Of a stretch of 64,000 nt of DNA, positions 8,408-17,989 are shown one piece after another. The notes under the pieces were generated by a model. That model searched no databases. It worked only from the letters and a program-made list of their open reading frames with translations, and was not told where the DNA came from. The translations under genes were made by a program, and so were the position numbers. The DNA comes from Bartonella sp. CM31XJBT (GTDB lineage: Bacteria > Pseudomonadota > Alphaproteobacteria > Rhizobiales > Rhizobiaceae), in NCBI RefSeq assembly GCF_028618555.1, contig NZ_JAQITD010000011.1:1-64000 (forward strand), in the 5' to 3' direction. Each line of letters begins with the position of its first letter. The stretch's first letter is position 1.

Positions 8408-9382
8408 ATGCGAAAGCCTATTTACATGAATAAATTGAAAAAGCGTTTTCTTGCTTTATTTTATATTGCGTCTTTGAGCGTAAGTAGCCTGTTAATAAAT
8501 GGATTTTTGAGTCCGACAGTCTTTGCGCAGACTTCTATTGTTGTTACAGTTAATGGCAACCCCATCACAAATTATGATATACAAAGACGCCTTGCTTTTC
8601 TCAGATTACAACAAAAGCAAGGCAATTTGGTGGCACAGGCTAAAAAAGAGCTTATTGACGAAAAGCTAAAAAATATTGAAATAAAACGTCTTAACATTGA
8701 AGTAAGCAATGATGAAGTTGATAGAGCTTTTGAGAATTTTGCGACACAAAATAATATGACGATTGATCAGCTCAACCAGATTCTGATCCAAACTGAGATC
8801 ACAGTGCAACACTTTAAAGATTACATCCGTGGACAAATAGGATGGGGGCGTCTTGTTAGCGCACGCTATCAAGCTGAAACAGGTATGATTAGCGAACAAG
8901 AAGCTGTACGCAGAATATTAAAAAATGGTGGTGTAAAACCTTCAACCAACGAATATACATTACAGCGAATTGTTTTTGTCATTCCTGCACATCGTCGTTC
9001 AGAGATCTTTGAAAGACGTCAAAGAGAAGCAAGTAATTTTCGCGCACATTTCCGTGGATGTGCCAATGCTCACAATCAAGCAAGAGGTATTTTAGACGTT
9101 ACTATCCGCCACTTAGGAAAGTTTCTGGAGCCACAACTTCCTAATGCATGGGAACAAGCTATTCTTGAAACGCCTGCTGGAAAAATGACAAAATTACAAG
9201 AAACATCTGATGGAATTGAAGCAATTGCTGTCTGCAAAATAAAAAGAGTTTCTGATGATTATGTCGCTCGACTGATATTTTCTCTTCAAGATAGTAAAAA
9301 AAGAAGCCCGCAAAAACTTGAAGAATTAAGCGACAAATATTTAGGAGAACTGCGGCGAGTGGCACGCATTCAAAATTCATAA
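8408..9382 (+). CDS. surA: SurA-like periplasmic chaperone / parvulin-related protein
   Basis: A 324-residue exported protein. A signal peptide ends near SPTVFAQ, then comes a SurA N-terminal domain beginning with VVTVNGNPITNYDIQRR and helices through about residue 180. The C-terminal part (from about 200) is only partly parvulin-like, and I see no complete catalytic PPIase motif, so it probably works as a holdase chaperone. SurA delivers outer-membrane proteins such as LptD to the BAM complex, which explains its place behind lptD. The last base of the coding region is shared with the pdxA start (TAATG). A second in-frame ATG lies at 8426. Confidence 0.85.
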   Translation: MRKPIYMNKLKKRFLALFYIASLSVSSLLINGFLSPTVFAQTSIVVTVNGNPITNYDIQRRLAFLRLQQKQGNLVAQAKKELIDEKLKNIEIKRLNIEVSNDEVDRAFENFATQNNMTIDQLNQILIQTEITVQHFKDYIRGQIGWGRLVSARYQAETGMISEQEAVRRILKNGGVKPSTNEYTLQRIVFVIPAHRRSEIFERRQREASNFRAHFRGCANAHNQARGILDVTIRHLGKFLEPQLPNAWEQAILETPAGKMTKLQETSDGIEAIAVCKIKRVSDDYVARLIFSLQDSKKRSPQKLEELSDKYLGELRRVARIQNS

Positions 9383-10395
9383 TGGCTGCTCTTATTGTTA
9401 GTGGTGGTGATCCTGCCGGTATTGGTCCTGAAATAGTATTAAAAGCGTGGAATTTGCGTGTTACGCGCCAAATTCCACCTTTTGTACTTCTTGCTGATCC
9501 AGATGTTATTCGTTCGCGCGCTCGTTTTTTACAGATTGATGTTGAGGTGCAATCTGTTTTAAGCAATAATCCTGCAAAAAATTTTCAAAACGCTCTTCCT
9601 ATCATACCGTTAAAAAACAAACAAAGTGATCAATTAGGTATACCTTCATCGAATAATGCCGCTGGAATTATTGAAGCAATTAAACGCTGTGTTCAATTGA
9701 TTCAAAATGGCCATGCATGTGCACTTATCACTTGTCCTATTGCAAAAAAGAATCTTTATGATGCCGGTTTTCAATTTCCAGGTCATACAGAATTTTTAGC
9801 TGATTTAGCCCATAAAGCTTTTCATAAATACTATCATCCAGTTATGATGTTAGCAGGACCTCGATTAAAAACAGTACCAATAACTGTTCATATTCCATTT
9901 AAAAATGTTCCTTCACAGCTTACCCGTGATTTAATTATTCAAACGGTACTTATTACTGAATGTGACTTAAAAACACGGTTTAAAATAACGTCACCCCGAC
10001 TAGCTGTTGCTGGTCTTAATCCTCATGCTGGAGAAGGAGGTGCAATGGGCAAAGAAGATATTGAAGTTATCACTCCTGCTATTGAATATCTTAAAAAGAA
10101 AGGACTCAATATTGCAGGCCCGCTACCTGCCGACACAATGTTCCATGAATGTGCAAGAAAGGCATATGACGTTGCCATTTGTATGTATCATGATCAAGCC
10201 CTTATCCCTGTTAAGACATTAGACTTTGACAGCACTGTTAATGTCACGTTAGGTCTACCTTTTATTCGCACGTCTCCAGATCACGGAACTGCTTTTGACA
10301 TTGCTGATAAAGGGATAGCCTCTCCCGAAAGCTTTATTGCTGCTCTTAAACTTGCAAATCAACTTGCAAAAAATAGTTTAATACCATGCCAATAG
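9382..10395 (+). CDS. pdxA: 4-hydroxythreonine-4-phosphate dehydrogenase
   Basis: A 337-residue enzyme of de novo pyridoxal-5'-phosphate synthesis. It oxidises 4-phosphohydroxy-L-threonine with NAD+ and needs a divalent metal. The sequence opens with [12 protein letters not shown] and carries [12 protein letters not shown] with [10 protein letters not shown], a metal-binding histidine in [10 protein letters not shown], and the C-terminal block [10 protein letters not shown] plus [13 protein letters not shown], all typical of PdxA. It shares one base with the SurA-like gene and overlaps rsmA by ten bases. The surA-pdxA-rsmA order is widely conserved in proteobacteria. Confidence 0.96.
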   Translation: MAALIVSGGDPAGIGPEIVLKAWNLRVTRQIPPFVLLADPDVIRSRARFLQIDVEVQSVLSNNPAKNFQNALPIIPLKNKQSDQLGIPSSNNAAGIIEAIKRCVQLIQNGHACALITCPIAKKNLYDAGFQFPGHTEFLADLAHKAFHKYYHPVMMLAGPRLKTVPITVHIPFKNVPSQLTRDLIIQTVLITECDLKTRFKITSPRLAVAGLNPHAGEGGAMGKEDIEVITPAIEYLKKKGLNIAGPLPADTMFHECARKAYDVAICMYHDQALIPVKTLDFDSTVNVTLGLPFIRTSPDHGTAFDIADKGIASPESFIAALKLANQLAKNSLIPCQ

Positions 10396-11216
10396 ATAAT
10401 CTCCCTCCTCTGCGTGAGGTCATTGATATATATGGATTACAAGCGCATAAATCTTTGGGGCAGAATTTTCTTTTTGATCTTAATTTAACATCTAAAATTG
10501 CTCATCAAGCAGGCAATATAGAAGGAAAACCTGTTCTTGAAATTGGTCCTGGTCCTGGAGGTCTCACACGTGCCTTGCTAGCAAAGGGTGCCATTGTAAC
10601 AGCAATAGAACGCGATGAGCGCTGCATACCGGCTCTCTTAGAAATAGAAAAACACTATCCTAAAAAATTAAAAGTTATTTGTAATGATGCACTAAAGCAA
10701 GACTTCTCAAAACTCTTTGAAACAAGCCCAGAAAAACCTCGTATTATTGCAAATCTTCCCTATAATATTGGGACAAAACTCTTATTAAATTGGCTTTTGA
10801 CTGAACCATGGCCTCCTTTTTATGAATCAATGACATTGATGTTTCAACGTGAAGTTGCCAAACGGATTACAGCTAAACCTCAATCTACTCATTATGGACG
10901 TCTTAGTGTCTTAACTGGCTGGCGTACTACTGCTAAAATTGCTTTCGATGTACCCCCTCAAGCCTTCATACCAATACCTAAAGTAACGTCTTCCGTTGTT
11001 CATATTATTCCACGAACACAACCTCTTGCCTGCTCTGCACAAAAACTAAGCCTCGTCACAAAAACCGCCTTTGGGCAAAGACGAAAAATGCTTCGTCAAA
11101 ATCTCAAAATACTTGGAGGTGAAGTGCTATTAGAAAAAGCTGGAATTGATGGAATGCGCCGTGCTGAAACGCTCTCGGTTTCTGAATTTGTAACTCTAGC
11201 GCATCTAGTGCTCTAA
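10386..11216 (+). CDS. rsmA: 16S rRNA (adenine1518-N6/adenine1519-N6)-dimethyltransferase
   Basis: A 276-residue methyltransferase (KsgA) that uses S-adenosylmethionine to dimethylate two adjacent adenosines in the 3' terminal loop of 16S rRNA, a late checkpoint of small-subunit assembly. Visible motifs are LGQNFLFD, the SAM-binding [14 protein letters not shown], and the catalytic [13 protein letters not shown]; the C-terminal domain starts near [11 protein letters not shown]. It is the last gene of the lpt-surA-pdxA run and converges with gmk across 29 bases. Loss of this enzyme causes kasugamycin resistance in other bacteria. Confidence 0.97.
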   Translation: MPIDNLPPLREVIDIYGLQAHKSLGQNFLFDLNLTSKIAHQAGNIEGKPVLEIGPGPGGLTRALLAKGAIVTAIERDERCIPALLEIEKHYPKKLKVICNDALKQDFSKLFETSPEKPRIIANLPYNIGTKLLLNWLLTEPWPPFYESMTLMFQREVAKRITAKPQSTHYGRLSVLTGWRTTAKIAFDVPPQAFIPIPKVTSSVVHIIPRTQPLACSAQKLSLVTKTAFGQRRKMLRQNLKILGGEVLLEKAGIDGMRRAETLSVSEFVTLAHLVL

Positions 11217-11245
11217 AAAATACACTTTGTGTTATGAAACCTTTT

Positions 11246-11923
11246 TTAATCACAACATTTATCGATTTTTTCAGCAATAAGCCCATCAACAAAAGAGCCA
11301 AGATAAGAACAACGCTCACGTTTTACGGTTTCAGCTAAATAAATTGATTTAATAAAAGATAAAGACTGATCTAAATCTTCGTTAATCACAACATAATCAT
11401 AAGAACGCCAATGCTTTAACTCCGTTCGTGCATTTTCCAATCGCAAATTGATGATATCTTGACTATCTTCTGCTCGACGATGTAAACGCGAAACAAGCTC
11501 TTTCATTGATGGTGGAAGGATAAAAACAGATACAGTGTCTCCTAGCATCTTTTTTTGCAGCTGCTCGGTACCTTGATAATCAATATCAAATAACATATCA
11601 TGGCCAGCATTCAATGCGTTTTCAACAGTTTCACGCAAAGTGCCATAATAATTTCCGTGAACTTCTGCCCATTCAATAAATTCATCTCTATCACGCTTAT
11701 ATTCAAACTCTTCCTTTGAAATAAAGTGATAATGTAGCCCATCTACTTCACTAGGACGCCTTTTCCTTGTGGTCATACTTACGGAAAGCTCTAATTGTCC
11801 ATCTTTTAGAAGTAATCGAGAAATTGTTGATTTACCAGCACCTGAAGGTGAAGAGAGAATAAATAAAAAACCGCGGCGTTGATTTATTTTTATAGCACTC
11901 AATTTACTTTCAAAGACTGTCAT
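11246..11923 (-). CDS. gmk: Guanylate kinase
   Basis: A 225-residue enzyme that phosphorylates GMP to GDP with ATP, needed for nucleotide supply and for recycling in (p)ppGpp metabolism. The P-loop [13 protein letters not shown] lies near residue 27, followed by the GMP-binding segment ([17 protein letters not shown]) and [11 protein letters not shown]. It lies on the minus strand behind mltG and converges with rsmA. A 299-base gap separates it from mltG, where many relatives have yicC. Confidence 0.97.
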   Translation of the reverse strand: MTVFESKLSAIKINQRRGFLFILSSPSGAGKSTISRLLLKDGQLELSVSMTTRKRRPSEVDGLHYHFISKEEFEYKRDRDEFIEWAEVHGNYYGTLRETVENALNAGHDMLFDIDYQGTEQLQKKMLGDTVSVFILPPSMKELVSRLHRRAEDSQDIINLRLENARTELKHWRSYDYVVINEDLDQSLSFIKSIYLAETVKRERCSYLGSFVDGLIAEKIDKCCD

Positions 11924-12222
11924 TACATCACTCTACTTTGTTCATAAATGTTTCTCCAAAATTTGAATTATACATTATCTCAACCTCTCCCCTAATCAAT
12001 GTGTTTTCTTAGCAATTCTCAATGTTATTTTGCTCTTTTTTGAGATAAGGTATTAGCAGTATATTCACTTCTTTCTTAAATATTTTTATCCATACGCCAA
12101 TCCCACTTGTGACAGACAAGAAAATGATTTTTTATCATTCTCATAAAAAGTTTAAATAGAAAAATTTTACTATATTTGGGATTCTCATTTACGATGCAAA
12201 AAGATGTGTTATCACTATAAAT
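11924..12222. other. Gap between mltG and gmk
   Basis: About 300 AT-rich bases with no open frame of interest. Related Hyphomicrobiales usually carry a YicC-family gene here; I could find no remnant on the minus strand. It should hold the gmk promoter and possibly an mltG terminator, neither of which I can define. Confidence 0.4.
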
Positions 12223-13341
12223 TCAATGTTTTGCCTTTAATTCTCGCCACTTGCGAACATTCATATTATGTTCCTCTAAAGTTCGAGAAAAAACATGCCC
12301 TCCTGAACCATCAGCAACAAAATAAAGTGCATCACTGCTTGGTGGATGTGCCACCGCTTTTAAAGAATCTCGACCTGGATTTGCAATAGCCGTTGGGGGC
12401 AAACCATTAATTTTATAAGTATTATATGGTGTTTCCTTCTCAAGATCTGAACGATAAATTGCACGACCGGATGGTTTTCCTTTTCCTCCGAAGAGACCAT
12501 AAATTACTGTTGGATCTGATTGAAGACGCATATGCTTTGTAAGGCGGTTATAAAATACCGCAGCAACCATTGGTCTTTCTGCTGCAATTCCCGTTTCTTT
12601 CTCAACAATTGAGGCTAATATAACAAACTCATCAATTGATTTAATGGGTAAATCAGGTGAACGCGTAGCCCATATAGCATGAATTAATTTTGTCTGTCCT
12701 TCACGCAACCTGTTTACAATCTCTTTACGCGTTGTTCCCCGAATAAAACGAACAGTATCCGTCATTAAATAACCTTCTGGAGGCAAAATTTTTGGAAGGT
12801 CTCCAATCAAAATTTCATTCGCAGCTAATCGATCGAAAACTTGCTGAACCGTTAAACCTTCAGGTACTGTAAATGTATACTCTATAGATTTTCCTTTCAC
12901 AAGAATATCCATAATATCCTGCATCGAAGCATGAGCTGGAATTAAATATTCACCAGCCTTCAGATGCGTTGTTTTTTGGTGATAACCAACCCCATAAACA
13001 AAAATATCTGATGATCGAATGAAACCACGTTTTTCTAGCAATGAAGCAATTTCACGAATTCCGGTACCAGGATGGATAAGAACAATTTGTTCTTCCTCAA
13101 TTTTTCCCTTTTCTTCAAAAATACTTTTTCCAATATAAAGAGGAATACTTATGGCAAAAAGAATAATCACAATCAGCATAAGAAAAAAATGACCGAGAAT
13201 GACCAACGGATTACGGACGATAGATGATTTCTTTCGTTTTTTATGTATTAACATGTCATAACTATCTGCTAAATGATTCGAAGAGGAATCACTTACGCCC
13301 TTTAATGATTTCCATTTTTCACATCGGACATAACCCCTCAA
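12223..13341 (-). CDS. mltG: Endolytic murein transglycosylase MltG
   Basis: A 372-residue inner-membrane protein that cleaves nascent peptidoglycan strands and so helps set glycan chain length. A cytoplasmic basic N-terminus (HKKRKKSS) precedes one membrane helix (about residues 46-70), then a LysM-like region (GTGIREIASLLEKRG) and the YceG catalytic domain with the active-site Glu in LASIVEKETG, plus LQSDPTVIYG and TPYNTYKINGLPPTAIANPG. The first ATG is used here, but ATG at 13254 (MLIHKKRKKS) is an equally possible start. It lies just downstream of fabF, the usual alphaproteobacterial order. Confidence 0.95.
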   Translation of the reverse strand: MRGYVRCEKWKSLKGVSDSSSNHLADSYDMLIHKKRKKSSIVRNPLVILGHFFLMLIVIILFAISIPLYIGKSIFEEKGKIEEEQIVLIHPGTGIREIASLLEKRGFIRSSDIFVYGVGYHQKTTHLKAGEYLIPAHASMQDIMDILVKGKSIEYTFTVPEGLTVQQVFDRLAANEILIGDLPKILPPEGYLMTDTVRFIRGTTRKEIVNRLREGQTKLIHAIWATRSPDLPIKSIDEFVILASIVEKETGIAAERPMVAAVFYNRLTKHMRLQSDPTVIYGLFGGKGKPSGRAIYRSDLEKETPYNTYKINGLPPTAIANPGRDSLKAVAHPPSSDALYFVADGSGGHVFSRTLEEHNMNVRKWRELKAKH

Positions 13342-13427
13342 TAGCGATTAAGGATAATATTATAATTTCTCATTCACCTTATAATAAAATAGAAAACTCA
13401 AAAGCAAAAATTAAATAAAAATACTTA

Positions 13428-14690
13428 TTATCCCCTAAAACGTCGCATCACCAACGATGCATTTGTCCCACCAAATCCAAAAGAATTAGAAAGAATCGTA
13501 TCAATCTTTCGTTCACGCGGTTTGTGTGGTACAAGATCGATTTTCGTTTCAATCGATGGATTGTCAAGATTAAGTGTCGCTGGGGCTATATTATCCCGTA
13601 TAGCTAAAATAGAAAAAATAGCCTCAGCAGCACCGGCTGCACCAAGTAAATGCCCGATAGATGATTTCGTTGATGACATAGAAACTTGTGGTGCATAACT
13701 CCCTAAAACACGCTCAACAGCCGCTAGCTCTATGGAATCAGCCATCGTAGATGTACCATGAGCATTAATATAATCAAGTTCACTCACATTCACTTGTGCA
13801 CGCTTAAGAGCAGCTATCATACTACGCTGAGCCCCTTCACCACTTTCTGAAGGCGCTGTAATGTGGTAAGCGTCACCAGATAAACCATAACCAATAACCT
13901 CAGCATAAATACGCGCTCCTCGTTTTTTGGCATGTTCCAGCTCTTCTAAAACAACAACTGCTGCTCCTTCCCCCATCACAAAACCATCACGATCAGTATC
14001 ATAAGGACGTGACGCCCGTTCAGGATCATCATTGCGACAAGTGGAAAGAGCTCTACAAGCTGCAAAACCTGCAAGAGATATCCGATTTATCGGAGATTCA
14101 GCCCCCCCTGCCACCATGACATCTGCATCACCAAACATAATCAAACGTGCCGCATCACCAATCGCATGCGCCCCTGTTGAACAAGCCGTTACAACAGAAT
14201 GATTAGGCCCCCGTAAACCATATTGAATAGACACATAACCAGAAGCAAGATTAATCAAACGACCTGGAATAAAAAAAGGAGAAACACGACGTGGGCCCTT
14301 ATCACGAAGCGTATAACCAGCTTCAACAATACCCTCAACTCCCCCAATTCCCGAACCAATTAACACACCTGTACAAATCTGATCTTCATCACTCTTAGGA
14401 AACCATTCGGCATCTGCAAGCGCTTGGTTAGCAGCAGCCATTGCATAAACAATAAATGCATCAACTTTACGTTGCTCTTTAGGTTCCATATACAAATCAG
14501 CATTATAAGTCCCCTCTGCTCCATCCCCTAAGGGGATACGCGCAGCAATCTGGCATGGCAAATCTGACACATCAAACTCTGTGATACGTCGGACACCACT
14601 TCTTCCTTCAAGAAGTCGTTTCCAACTATATTCAGTATTACCAGCTAATGGAGATACCAACCCTAAACCAGTAACAACAACACGTCTCAT
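13428..14690 (-). CDS. fabF: 3-oxoacyl-[acyl-carrier-protein] synthase II
   Basis: A 420-residue condensing enzyme that extends acyl-ACP by decarboxylative condensation with malonyl-ACP. The catalytic triad is visible: Cys in VVTACSTGAHA, His in NAHGTSTMADS and His in SIGHLLGAAGA. The C-terminal FGFGGTNASLV motif is also present. I place the start at the ATG encoding MRRVVVTGLGLVSP (14690), preceded by AAGG, instead of an ATG nine codons upstream. It follows acpP after about 100 bases that contain two hairpins. Confidence 0.97.
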   Translation of the reverse strand: MRRVVVTGLGLVSPLAGNTEYSWKRLLEGRSGVRRITEFDVSDLPCQIAARIPLGDGAEGTYNADLYMEPKEQRKVDAFIVYAMAAANQALADAEWFPKSDEDQICTGVLIGSGIGGVEGIVEAGYTLRDKGPRRVSPFFIPGRLINLASGYVSIQYGLRGPNHSVVTACSTGAHAIGDAARLIMFGDADVMVAGGAESPINRISLAGFAACRALSTCRNDDPERASRPYDTDRDGFVMGEGAAVVVLEELEHAKKRGARIYAEVIGYGLSGDAYHITAPSESGEGAQRSMIAALKRAQVNVSELDYINAHGTSTMADSIELAAVERVLGSYAPQVSMSSTKSSIGHLLGAAGAAEAIFSILAIRDNIAPATLNLDNPSIETKIDLVPHKPRERKIDTILSNSFGFGGTNASLVMRRFRG

Positions 14691-14724
14691 AACTTCTAAC
14701 CTTGAACTAAACTTCACCTCTCAA

Positions 14725-14782
14725 AGCTCTCTTTTCAAAAGAGCTCCGAAGAATATAGGCAAAAGCAATTCATGCCTTTGCC
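14725..14782 (-). terminator. Tandem hairpins between acpP and fabF
   Basis: On the minus strand, just after the acpP stop, two inverted repeats occur: GGCAAAGGCA pairing with TGCTTTTGCC (14758-14782) and AGCTCTTTT pairing with AAAAGA-GAGCT (14725-14745). Neither ends in a long U-run, so they may stabilise the 3' end of an abundant acpP mRNA or partially terminate before fabF. The pairing is seen directly; the role is inferred. Confidence 0.45.
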
Positions 14783-14791
14783 CTTTAGTAA

Positions 14792-15028
14792 TCACGCAGA
14801 AGCTTTATCAATGAACTTGACTGCATCGCCAACTGTGAAAATCGTTTCAGCAGCTTCATCTGGAATTTCTACCCCAAACTCTTCTTCAAAAGCCATAACG
14901 AGTTCAACCGTATCAAGGCTATCAGCCCCTAGATCATCGATAAAGCTTGCATTTTCTACAACTTTATCAGCATTAACCCCAAGATGTTCCACGATAATTT
15001 TCTTAACGCGCTCTACTGTATCACTCAT
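14792..15028 (-). CDS. acpP: Acyl carrier protein
   Basis: A 78-residue acidic protein that carries growing fatty acyl chains on a 4'-phosphopantetheine arm. The attachment serine is Ser37 in the [12 protein letters not shown] motif; AcpS, encoded at 42.6-43.0 kb, would load it. Its products also feed lipid A synthesis. Length and charge are standard. It lies between fabG and fabF, with a 261-base upstream region that should hold its own strong promoter. Confidence 0.98.
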   Translation of the reverse strand: MSDTVERVKKIIVEHLGVNADKVVENASFIDDLGADSLDTVELVMAFEEEFGVEIPDEAAETIFTVGDAVKFIDKASA

Positions 15029-15211
15029 GTTGAAATCCTCGAATTTATATTTTCCTATAATTTGGTTAACTATATCGGTTCATCTAATCAAGCAATAGAT
15101 GCATTACTTTAAAAGATTTTAGTAATGATTTAAAACATCCTGTGGATATCCCCTACAAAATGAACCAATCTGACATTCCGACATCAATTGATCAACGACC
15201 ATATTAAAGAA

Positions 15212-15225
15212 ATAGATGCATCTAT
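15212..15225. repeat. 14-bp perfect palindrome upstream of acpP
   Basis: ATAGATGCATCTAT reads identically on both strands in the fabG-acpP gap, about 185 bases upstream of the acpP start. A partial copy (AATAGATGCATTAC) lies near 15090. It could be an operator or chance; no regulator is implicated by the sequence. Confidence 0.3.
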
Positions 15226-15289
15226 CCATTTCAATCGTTACTATCTAAAATAATACAACTCATAAATCAATGTGGAATAAAATAAATAC

Positions 15290-16027
15290 TCAAATCATTG
15301 CCATTCCACCATTGATATGGAGTGTTTGACCTGTCGTATAGGCTGCTTCATCGCTTGCTAAATAAACAGCAGCAGCGGCTATTTCTTGCCCACTTCCCAT
15401 ACGCTTCATCGGAATCGCAGCCATAATGGCTTCTTTTTGCTTTTCATTAAGCTTGTCTGTCATTGCGGATTTAATAAATCCTGGAGCAATACAATTGACA
15501 GTGATGTTTCGCGAAGCAATTTCTTGTGCCAATGCTTTAGAAAAACCTATCAAGCCTGCTTTTGCAGCACAATAATTCGTTTGTCCAGGGTTTCCCACAA
15601 CACCAACAACAGATGTAATGTTAATAATCCTTCCATAACGGCGGCGCATCATAGAATGTATTAATTCACGCGTCAAAAGAGAAGCAGCTGTTAGGTTAAC
15701 TTCTAAAACATCATCCCAGTCTTTATCTTGCATACGCACAAAAAGACCATCCCTAGTGATTCCCGCATTGTTAACCAAAATATCGACGCCATCCATTTCT
15801 CTTTCTGCAACTTCAGCCAATTGTTTAATCGATTGGCGTTCAGAAAGATTAGCGGGAAATACAAAAACATTCTGCCCTAATTCTGCCGCCACTTCTCTAA
15901 GCTTTTCTTCGCGTGTTCCATGAAGTCCAACAATGGCTCCTTGTGCATGAAAGCAGCGTGCAATTGCCTCACCAATTCCTCCCGAAGCCCCCGTTACAAG
16001 AGCTTTACGTCCTGTTAATCTAAACAT
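15290..16027 (-). CDS. fabG: 3-oxoacyl-[acyl-carrier-protein] reductase
   Basis: A 245-residue short-chain dehydrogenase that reduces 3-ketoacyl-ACP with NADPH in each elongation cycle. The NADPH-binding TGASGGIGEAIA, NNAGITRDG, catalytic Ser (NITSVVG) and Tyr/Lys (TNYCAAKAG) are in place, and the chain ends HINGGMAMI as usual for FabG. Its position between fabD and acpP separates it from the purF-adjacent SDR, which lacks this context. It lies 18 bases downstream of fabD and is probably co-transcribed. Confidence 0.96.
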   Translation of the reverse strand: MFRLTGRKALVTGASGGIGEAIARCFHAQGAIVGLHGTREEKLREVAAELGQNVFVFPANLSERQSIKQLAEVAEREMDGVDILVNNAGITRDGLFVRMQDKDWDDVLEVNLTAASLLTRELIHSMMRRRYGRIINITSVVGVVGNPGQTNYCAAKAGLIGFSKALAQEIASRNITVNCIAPGFIKSAMTDKLNEKQKEAIMAAIPMKRMGSGQEIAAAAVYLASDEAAYTTGQTLHINGGMAMI

Positions 16028-16045
16028 CTTTTAACTCCTTATAGA

Positions 16046-16990
16046 TTAAACGCCGAGCATACCTAGCGCTGATTCTATTTCATCAACTGTTCCAATGGTT
16101 ACCCCCTTTATATCTTTGTTAATACGACGCGTTAAACCTGTTAATACTTTTCCAGAACCAACTTCAAAAAGCGTATCAACTCCATTAGCAGCGATCCATT
16201 CTATTGTTTCACGCCATCGCACCCTCCCAGTCACTTGTTGGACAAGAAGAGTAGTAATACGCTCTGGATTGCTCTCAGGTGCAACAGAAACATTGGCAAT
16301 CAAAGGAACAATAGGGGACATTTTGTTAACAGTCAAAAGTGCTTTCTTCATGGCATCAGCAGCAGGTTGCATTAAAGATGAATGAAAAGGTGCAGAAACA
16401 GGAAGAAGAAGTGCACGTTTTGCACCTTTTGTTGATGCAATCTCTACCGCTGCCTCAACTGCTTTTGCTTTACCGGAAATAACAATTTGCCCACCACCAT
16501 TATCATTAGCAATCTGACATAATCCTTCTCCAGAAACAGTTTCGCAAATTTCTTCCACAATGTGCTCTTCTAAACCAATTAATGCTGCCATAGAACCTTC
16601 ACCAACCGCGACAGCAGCCTGCATAGCATTGCCACGAATACGCAAAAGTCTTGCCGTATCTGTGAGAGTAAATGTACCAGCAGCACAAAGAGCCGAGTAT
16701 TCGCCTAAAGAATGACCAGCAACAAATCTTACCTTTTCTTCTATACGAAGCCCTAATTGTTTCATCACACGAATGACAGCCATAGATACAGCCATTAATG
16801 CCGGTTGTGCATTTGCTGTTAACGTTAAAACATCTGCTGGTCCTTCAAAAATGATCTTTGATAATTTCTCGCCCAAAGCATCATCAACTTCCTCGAAAAC
16901 CATCCGTGCGGCAATAAATTGCTCTGTAAGCGCCTTCCCCATACCAACAAGTTGACTCCCCTGCCCTGGAAAAATAAAAGCTGCACCCAT
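16046..16990 (-). CDS. fabD: Malonyl-CoA:ACP transacylase
   Basis: A 314-residue enzyme that transfers malonyl groups from CoA to ACP to feed FabF and other condensing enzymes. The N-terminal FPGQGSQLVGMGK, nucleophile motif GHSLGEYSAL (Ser near position 94), and catalytic His in SAPFHSSLM are visible. It is the first gene of the minus-strand fab run (fabD-fabG-acpP-fabF-mltG). Confidence 0.97.
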   Translation of the reverse strand: MGAAFIFPGQGSQLVGMGKALTEQFIAARMVFEEVDDALGEKLSKIIFEGPADVLTLTANAQPALMAVSMAVIRVMKQLGLRIEEKVRFVAGHSLGEYSALCAAGTFTLTDTARLLRIRGNAMQAAVAVGEGSMAALIGLEEHIVEEICETVSGEGLCQIANDNGGGQIVISGKAKAVEAAVEIASTKGAKRALLLPVSAPFHSSLMQPAADAMKKALLTVNKMSPIVPLIANVSVAPESNPERITTLLVQQVTGRVRWRETIEWIAANGVDTLFEVGSGKVLTGLTRRINKDIKGVTIGTVDEIESALGMLGV

Positions 16991-17067
16991 TTATCAACTC
17001 CTAAAACTGTACAATTAAATTATTTTCTTTTGACCTTATTCATCCGCACAAATCAAGATAAAGCCCT

Positions 17068-17655
17068 TTATTTAAAACGAATACCACACTTAAAATTATA
17101 TTTTAAGGGCGGAATTTGATATAAAAACTTAGGGAAATAGGGTGCTATAAACTGAATAACACCCAAACTTATGAGACTTCCTAAAATTGCACCTGCTAAA
17201 ATATCAAAGGGATAATGTACACCCACAAAGATGCGCGCCCAACAGATCAAACACAAAAATACCGAAGCAAATTTAAAAGCAACTTTGTATCGGTAAAAAT
17301 AAAAGTTAGCTGCATAAGATGCAATGGTCAAGGCATGATTACTAGGAAAAGAAGCTGTCGCACGATGTTGAATAAGCGGTGTCGTCAGCCCTACCACGAA
17401 TGGGCGAGGATGAAAATAAAAAAGAGAAATGAGATAACCTATGAAAAGAGCCGCACAAATACTCATGCAAATGCTTAGCACGACACATCGTTCCCTCTCC
17501 CCACCACAAAACCACAACGCACAGAGATGGAGAGGAATAATATAAATTAAAAACTTTGCACAAAAAATACTAAACAAAACTACAATCGACCAAGCGTGAT
17601 GATTGCCGACAAACATTTCAAAGAGTGTAACATCAATCTGGTTTAAAAAGTCCAT
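17068..17655 (-). CDS. PAP2-family membrane phosphatase (BcrC/YbjG-like)
   Basis: A 195-residue polytopic membrane protein with the three PAP2 blocks: a variant of KxxxxxxRP in YFHPRPF, the PSNH box near residue 105, and RIFVGVHYPFD. This group includes undecaprenyl-diphosphate phosphatases (BcrC, YbjG), which recycle the peptidoglycan lipid carrier, and lipid A or PG phosphatases. Six hydrophobic segments are apparent. A strong ribosome site (AAAGGAGGG) precedes the ATG. It lies behind the rpsF promoter region on the other strand. The exact substrate is not determined. Confidence 0.85.
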   Translation of the reverse strand: MDFLNQIDVTLFEMFVGNHHAWSIVVLFSIFCAKFLIYIIPLHLCALWFCGGERERCVVLSICMSICAALFIGYLISLFYFHPRPFVVGLTTPLIQHRATASFPSNHALTIASYAANFYFYRYKVAFKFASVFLCLICWARIFVGVHYPFDILAGAILGSLISLGVIQFIAPYFPKFLYQIPPLKYNFKCGIRFK

Positions 17656-17989
17656 TTTTCCCTCCTTTACCTTTATATTACAGTATTATCTTTTTGTAGA
17701 AGAAGGAAATATATCAAGATTTAACAAATCAATTTTTTTATGTGCATAAACTTGCTATTTTAAAAGATAACCTGTAAATGTGAAATGTTCGTTGCCGGCA
17801 CTTTAGCTGGAGGTTGAACGGAGGGCTGTAAAATATCAGTAGGAAATACAATGTTTCCGGCCTCCCGTGTCTCCGCTCTGAGATGTCTCGAATTGTAAAC
17901 GCGTCCTTTCTTCTTTGGATTCCAAAAAAGACAAGTCGCAGAGGCTTTGCGCTAAAGCCGGTGAAATTTAATTGAAGAAAGGCAAAACA
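17656..17989 (+). promoter_or_regulatory. rpsF upstream region with long structured leader
   Basis: A 334-base region between the divergent PAP2 gene and rpsF. The last ~200 bases are noticeably more GC-rich than neighbouring gaps and contain GGAGG/CCTCC and CGG/CCG complementary blocks (about 17805-17885), suggesting a folded 5' leader. S6:S18 operons in several bacteria carry a leader bound by the S6-S18 pair at a CCG-containing loop; whether this leader has it is inference. A possible promoter is TTGCTA (about 17751) with TAAATG 17 bases later. Confidence 0.35.
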
